Of a DNA stretch of 23,932 bases, positions 21,090 through 23,932 are shown piece by piece. The position numbers and the translations under genes were made by a program. The DNA comes from an uncultured Actinomycetes bacterium. GTDB lineage: Bacteria > Actinomycetota > Thermoleophilia > Solirubrobacterales > Solirubrobacteraceae. The notes below the pieces were generated by a model. That model did not search any database, was not told the DNA's origin, and saw nothing but the letters and a program-made list of their open reading frames with translations. Where the stretch lies: contig CALAQT010000093.1 of NCBI GenBank assembly GCA_937888775.1, positions 1-23,932 on the forward strand. Reading direction: 5' to 3'. The first letter of the stretch is position 1. Each line of letters starts with the position of its first letter.

Positions 21090-21351
21090 ACGGCGCAGGT
21101 CTGACGCCGAAGAACGCACCTCGCGCAACGGCGCCAGCCGGACACGTTGCCGATACAGCAGGTCGACGTTGAGCATCGCAGATACTCTCAGCGCCGCCGG
21201 GTTGGAGGCTATTGGGCCTCAAGTGGAATCTGCGTTGTGAGGCAGAACGGGTGACCGGCAGGGCAAAACTCCCCATCGGGCTGCGACGATCGGAGCTACT
21301 GCCTCAACTGTGGCGACGGTGAATGGGAAAGGCCAGGGCGTTTCGCTCATT

Positions 21352-21395
21352 GGAGCGGGAGAAGGGACTCGAACCCTCGACATCCAGCTTGGAAG
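21352..21395 (-). repeat. 3' half of tRNA-Gly(UCC), copy 2 (attachment-site remnant)
   Basis: This is identical to copy 1 at 43 of 44 positions, in the same orientation. Here the acceptor strand CTCCCGC is followed by T and an encoded CCA, which shows it derives from a genuine tRNA 3' end. The 5' half is again missing: the flanking sequence on the high-coordinate side cannot pair with the anticodon or acceptor strands. Together the two copies bracket 1.9 kb. The 250 bp after it (21396-21645) hold no recognisable gene. Confidence 0.75.
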
Positions 21396-21645
21396 GCTAA
21401 GTGTCGCCGAAAGTGGTGCCACATATAGGCTTTCTCGCGAAGAGGGTTGAAAACGCCAAAATTACGCCTTCCGATTGAGGGCCCGGATTGGCCCGGCGAC
21501 TGCTTCGCCGTCATCTCCCACTCGGCGCCCGTGCGACTGCGGTGCGCGCGCGAGTCGCACGCCAATGGGGGCGTGATTAGGATCGCTTTCGTAGGCTGGC
21601 TGAATCTACGCCATCGGCACGCGCCCGTCCGGCGGCCCGGTGGCC

Positions 21646-22038
21646 TCACGGCAGCCACGCGCAGAGGTTGTCGGTGGAGGCTGACTCGTACCGCTCCAGA
21701 ACAGACGCGAGACCCCCCACCCACAACCCGATCGTCCGCTTGCTCCTCGGGTAGCCACGCGGATGTGCCAGCAGGAGGCCTGCATGGACCTTCTGCTCGG
21801 CAAGATGCGCTTCGTGCAGCGGAAGGAAGTGGCGAACGTTGTCGGTGACCAGCGTCCGACCGAGCTGTGTCGCCGTCACGAGCACGGCAGCGTCGTCGGC
21901 GCCGAGGAGCTCGTGATGCTCGGCCTGGATCGACTCGACATCCCACCCGGCCCGGCGGAGCTGGACCCCGATCTCAGGGTCCAGCATCTCGTCGAGGAGG
22001 AGCTTCAGGGCTGGAGCGCCTGCTGGCGCCGCTGCCAC
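21646..22038 (-). CDS. DUF5615 PIN-like toxin
   Basis: The 130-residue protein matches the DUF5615 PIN-like family of toxin RNases. It has KLLLDEMLD at the start (Asp16), a helix with WDVESIQAEHHELLGADDAAVL (Asp48/49), and LVTDNVRHFLPLH (Asp66), providing the acidic residues of a PIN-type metal site. Such proteins cleave RNA when the paired antitoxin is degraded. The GTG at 22038 is the only usable start before the first catalytic Asp and lies inside the end of the antitoxin gene, a 34-bp overlap. This gives tight coupling with antitoxin translated first, the usual order. No separate promoter is seen. The RNA target is unknown. Confidence 0.75.
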   Translation of the reverse strand: MAAAPAGAPALKLLLDEMLDPEIGVQLRRAGWDVESIQAEHHELLGADDAAVLVTATQLGRTLVTDNVRHFLPLHEAHLAEQKVHAGLLLAHPRGYPRSKRTIGLWVGGLASVLERYESASTDNLCAWLP

Positions 22039-22430
22039 AGCTGGTGGGCGCGGTCGGCGTCCTCACGGTTGAGTGCGACGAGCCGATCGATCTCCGCGTC
22101 GTACTCGCCGTAGTAGTCGACGGCGTTGCGGACTTGATCAGGCCGGACCCCGAGGGAATCGGCCGCCTCCTGCTCATCGCCCTCAGATGCACGGACGGTC
22201 TCGATGACCTGCCACACGTACAGCCGGCGGCCCTCGATGGCGGCCTCGCGCCCGGTGGGTGTTGCCCGAAACACGATGCCCGGGTGCTTCTCGCGCCGGA
22301 GCGCCTCGTCGAGGAGCGTCCTCGCCAGCTCGCTCTCATCGAGCCGACGGCGACGAGACATGGCGGTGAGGTCGTCCTTCACCCGTCGGGGAACCCGAGT
22401 ATTGATCCGCGCGTCCAGTGCCTCAGCCAT
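22005..22430 (-). CDS. Antitoxin with ribbon-helix-helix-like N-terminus and DUF433-like domain
   Basis: The 141-residue protein starts with INTRVPRRVKDDLTAMSRRRRLDESELARTLLDEALRR (residues 9-46), a ribbon-helix-helix pattern for DNA binding. It continues with RRLYVWQVIETVRASEGDEQEAADSLGVRPDQVRNAVDYYGEY (69-110), the winged-helix pattern of DUF433-type antitoxins that partner DUF5615 toxins. The last about 30 residues, rich in Gln and Arg, would wrap the toxin. The ATG at 22430 follows two direct copies of a 10-bp repeat that includes a -10 hexamer. A frame to 22913 is only an artefact. It is probably autorepressed through those repeats. It lies on the far side of the second tRNA-Gly fragment, as expected for mobile cargo. 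Confidence 0.75.
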   Translation of the reverse strand: MAEALDARINTRVPRRVKDDLTAMSRRRRLDESELARTLLDEALRREKHPGIVFRATPTGREAAIEGRRLYVWQVIETVRASEGDEQEAADSLGVRPDQVRNAVDYYGEYDAEIDRLVALNREDADRAHQLWQRRQQALQP

Positions 22431-22450
22431 GTACCCCAGTGTACCCCAGT
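22431..22450 (-). promoter_or_regulatory. Tandem 10-bp repeat with -10 hexamer before the antitoxin gene
   Basis: ACTGGGGTAC occurs twice without a gap on the minus strand and ends directly at the ATG. The junction creates TACACT (22438-22443), a -10 hexamer 7 nt before the start codon. RNA polymerase and the ribbon-helix-helix antitoxin, which binds spaced repeats, would compete for the same 20 bp. Confidence 0.55.
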
Positions 22451-22605
22451 GGGCGCCAAGGAATGGGCCAACCAGGCGGTGGCCGACGACGCTCCGTACA
22501 GACTGCCAGCCGGGCTCAACTCGGCCCGCCGATCGTCGAGGGCGACCCGGGAGCACCACCCGGCAGCCGACCACCCGCCTGTGCGGCCCCGGCCGAGGGG
22601 TTGGG

Positions 22606-23439
22606 TCATTCTGAGAACAGCGACGGCTGGAGCACCGCGAGATCGGCGCCTGCCCCGTCATCCTCGCGAACCTGCGCCACGAGGCGCGTCTGTCGGGGAG
22701 CAGCCGCGTCTTTGGCGAGCTTCTCTCCCCAGTTTCGGATCTTGGCACTGGCGTCGCGCATTGCTCGGGACTGGACGTCTTCGTGCCTGCCGGACTCGGC
22801 AAGGAGTTGTAGTGCCCGCCACCGGACCGAACCGCCGGGCCATTCGCATCCTGCGCTGATGAGGGTCTCGCGAGCTTCCTCGGGATACTGAGGGGACGCA
22901 TCCAGAAGTCCAACCATCACCGCGTCTCGGTCACGCGAGGGCAGCGTGTCAAGACGAGTGAGAATGGCAGCCACGGACGACGGATGCCGGACAGATAGGC
23001 GCCTCGCTGCCCAACGTCGCAGAGGCGTGGCCACTGGACGCTCCATGTACAGCGTCCGCTTGCCGCGATGTCCTCCTGCAAGGCGGACGATCTTGTCTCT
23101 CAACCAGCTCGGCGGAACGCGCCACGGGTACGCGTCCATCATCAGGAAGTCTTCCGCAAGGCTGTCCAAGCCACCATCATCGAGGATGTTCGTGTCCTCG
23201 ATCTCGGCAACGAGCCGGCCCGTGATTCGCCGCCAGCGTCGGTCGGTGCAGAGCAGGCTCGCCGTCTGCAACGCCTCGTCGCGATTCGTCGCGTGCACCC
23301 TCCTGAACGCCGACACCGCGTTCCAGGTCAGGGTTGCCGCCGTGGCGTTGGGGTGGAGAACCAGCCACCGCCAGAGTGCGTCCGCGGTGGCCGCGTCGTA
23401 CATGCCGGCGAAGTCCTCCAGCGGCGACACCCGGGGCAT
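22606..23439 (-). CDS. Hypothetical protein, possibly helical-repeat (277 aa)
   Basis: I do not recognise the family. The protein has no signal peptide or membrane segment. It is dominated by amphipathic helices with recurrent Trp-Arg and Leu-rich units (ALWRWLVLHPNATAAT, VSSVAAILTRLD-like and WRALQLLAESGRHEDV), suggesting an alpha-solenoid or HEAT-like arrangement across most of its length. The C-terminus is acidic and ends LQPSLFSE. The ATG at 23439 starts 2 nt after the stop of the preceding gene, so the two are coupled. The longer open frame to 23589 overlaps that gene and is unlikely. It sits beside a toxin-antitoxin pair in an integration region, so a mobile-element or defence role is possible but unproven. 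Confidence 0.6.
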   Translation of the reverse strand: MPRVSPLEDFAGMYDAATADALWRWLVLHPNATAATLTWNAVSAFRRVHATNRDEALQTASLLCTDRRWRRITGRLVAEIEDTNILDDGGLDSLAEDFLMMDAYPWRVPPSWLRDKIVRLAGGHRGKRTLYMERPVATPLRRWAARRLSVRHPSSVAAILTRLDTLPSRDRDAVMVGLLDASPQYPEEARETLISAGCEWPGGSVRWRALQLLAESGRHEDVQSRAMRDASAKIRNWGEKLAKDAAAPRQTRLVAQVREDDGAGADLAVLQPSLFSE

Positions 23440-23441
23440 GG

Positions 23442-23765
23442 CTATCGGGCGCAGCCGATGTAACGGCGGTAGGCGGCAAGCGTGAGGAGAAACTGGACCG
23501 ACGCGGATGCATCGACGGAGACGTCGCCGAGGGCCACCGTCCAGGTCCGGCCATCGCGCCGGCACCGAGCGCGTAGCTCGCGGCCGCATTCAGGCTGTTG
23601 CACTCCGACCAGTTCAACTGGGGCGCCCATGACCGTTGCCGGAAGGGGCGGCCGGATCGGGTCGCCCAGGGCAACCGCCCACGCTCCCAACTCCTCTCCC
23701 TCGCCGTACGCGTCGACCAATACCTCGTCGATTCGTCGTTCCAGTTCCGCCTCGGTCCAAGGCAC
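23442..23765 (-). CDS. Hypothetical small protein, coupled to the following gene (about 107 aa)
   Basis: I do not recognise the family. From the GTG at 23765 the product begins WTEAELERRIDEVLVDAYGEGEELGA and continues with two beta-rich halves (PLPATVMGAPVELVGVQ and ELRARCRRDGRTWTVALGDVSV). It ends in a helix, VQFLLTLAAYRRYIG. This helix-beta-beta-helix layout with acidic N-terminal helix is seen in small actinobacterial proteins of unknown role. The start is uncertain, since there is no Shine-Dalgarno; the open frame continues to 23843. Its TAG lies 2 nt before the ATG of the next gene, so both are one translation unit. Confidence 0.5.
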   Translation of the reverse strand: MPWTEAELERRIDEVLVDAYGEGEELGAWAVALGDPIRPPLPATVMGAPVELVGVQQPECGRELRARCRRDGRTWTVALGDVSVDASASVQFLLTLAAYRRYIGCAR

Positions 23766-23873
23766 GGTGGGATCATGGCAAGATCGGGGTGCTTCCCGGG
23801 GCGCGACAACGCCCCCGCGGGGCGACGGTGCCGTCCACCTCACTTGAAGGCGGCAAACTAGTGGAGCGCGGCG

Positions 23874-23932
23874 CTAATTCGTGACCCAGGCGGAGGGGTC
23901 TCCGAGGTAGAGACCGCAGGCACAGTCGAGGG
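23874..23932 (-). CDS. C-terminal end of a gene running in from the right edge
   Basis: On the minus strand a frame enters the window and ends at a TAG (23874-23876). Its last residues read LDCACGLYLGDPSAWVTN. The CxC pair and the composition look like a real protein end, but only about 18 residues are available, so no family can be named. The 100 bp between it and the next gene are unassigned. Confidence 0.3.
   Translation of the reverse strand, partial: LDCACGLYLGDPSAWVTN

Noticed and set aside
21867..22859. 330-codon plus-strand open frame
   Set aside because: It is antisense to the antitoxin and its neighbour, both of which show family motifs. The frame itself has none.
1..23932. CRISPR array, rRNA operon or complete insertion sequence
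   Set aside because: No regularly spaced repeats, rRNA-like stretches or transposase with terminal inverted repeats were seen when reading both strands.

Overview
The window is high-GC DNA from an actinobacterium. The evidence is a mycothiol-dependent maleylpyruvate-isomerase-type protein, an MMPL exporter, an LpqI/NagZ-like lipoprotein and several start codons that sit 7-8 nt after a -10 hexamer without a Shine-Dalgarno (leaderless style). The genus cannot be settled from the sequence. No complete tRNA or rRNA gene, insertion sequence or CRISPR array was seen.

Layout. 1-292: remnant of an acyl-CoA synthetase-like gene. 183-1475 (-): MFS carrier of the lactate/sugar-acid type. 1812-3308 (-): aldehyde dehydrogenase, preceded by an unlisted 23-codon ORF (3305-3376) with a strong Shine-Dalgarno whose stop overlaps the dehydrogenase start. 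3645-4514 (-): stomatin-like SPFH protein. 4623-4943 (-) and 5005-5568 (+): a divergent pair sharing one helical domain, alone in the first and fused to an OmpR/PhoB-type winged helix in the second. A third, truncated copy of the domain lies at 3463-3558. A 17-bp motif occurs three times: upstream of the dehydrogenase unit, upstream of the SPFH gene and between the divergent pair. I read this as a candidate small regulon. 5839-7470 (+): GAF-GGDEF diguanylate cyclase whose EAL domain was lost by a one-base insertion and truncation.

7598-9803 (-): operon of TetR regulator, mycothiol-dependent enzyme and metallo-beta-lactamase-fold protein. 9966-10268 (-): DUF167 protein. 10415-11801 (-): quinone-oxidoreductase-like protein and DoxX-like membrane protein, divergent from 11912-16393 (+), an operon of MarR regulator, 14-TM DHA2 drug exporter and MMPL exporter. 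16696-17682 (+): proline-iminopeptidase-like hydrolase. 17843-19249 (-): family 3 glycosidase lipoprotein.

From about 19.4 kb the DNA looks like an integration scar. Two nearly identical 44-nt 3' halves of a tRNA-Gly(UCC) gene (19408-19451 and 21352-21395) lie in the same orientation around 1.9 kb holding a truncated GyrI-like gene, an unassigned stretch and a VC0807-like membrane protein. Beyond the second copy lie a DUF5615 toxin / DUF433-like antitoxin pair (21646-22430) and two coupled genes of unknown function (22606-23765). The intact tRNA-Gly gene is predicted to lie beyond the right end.
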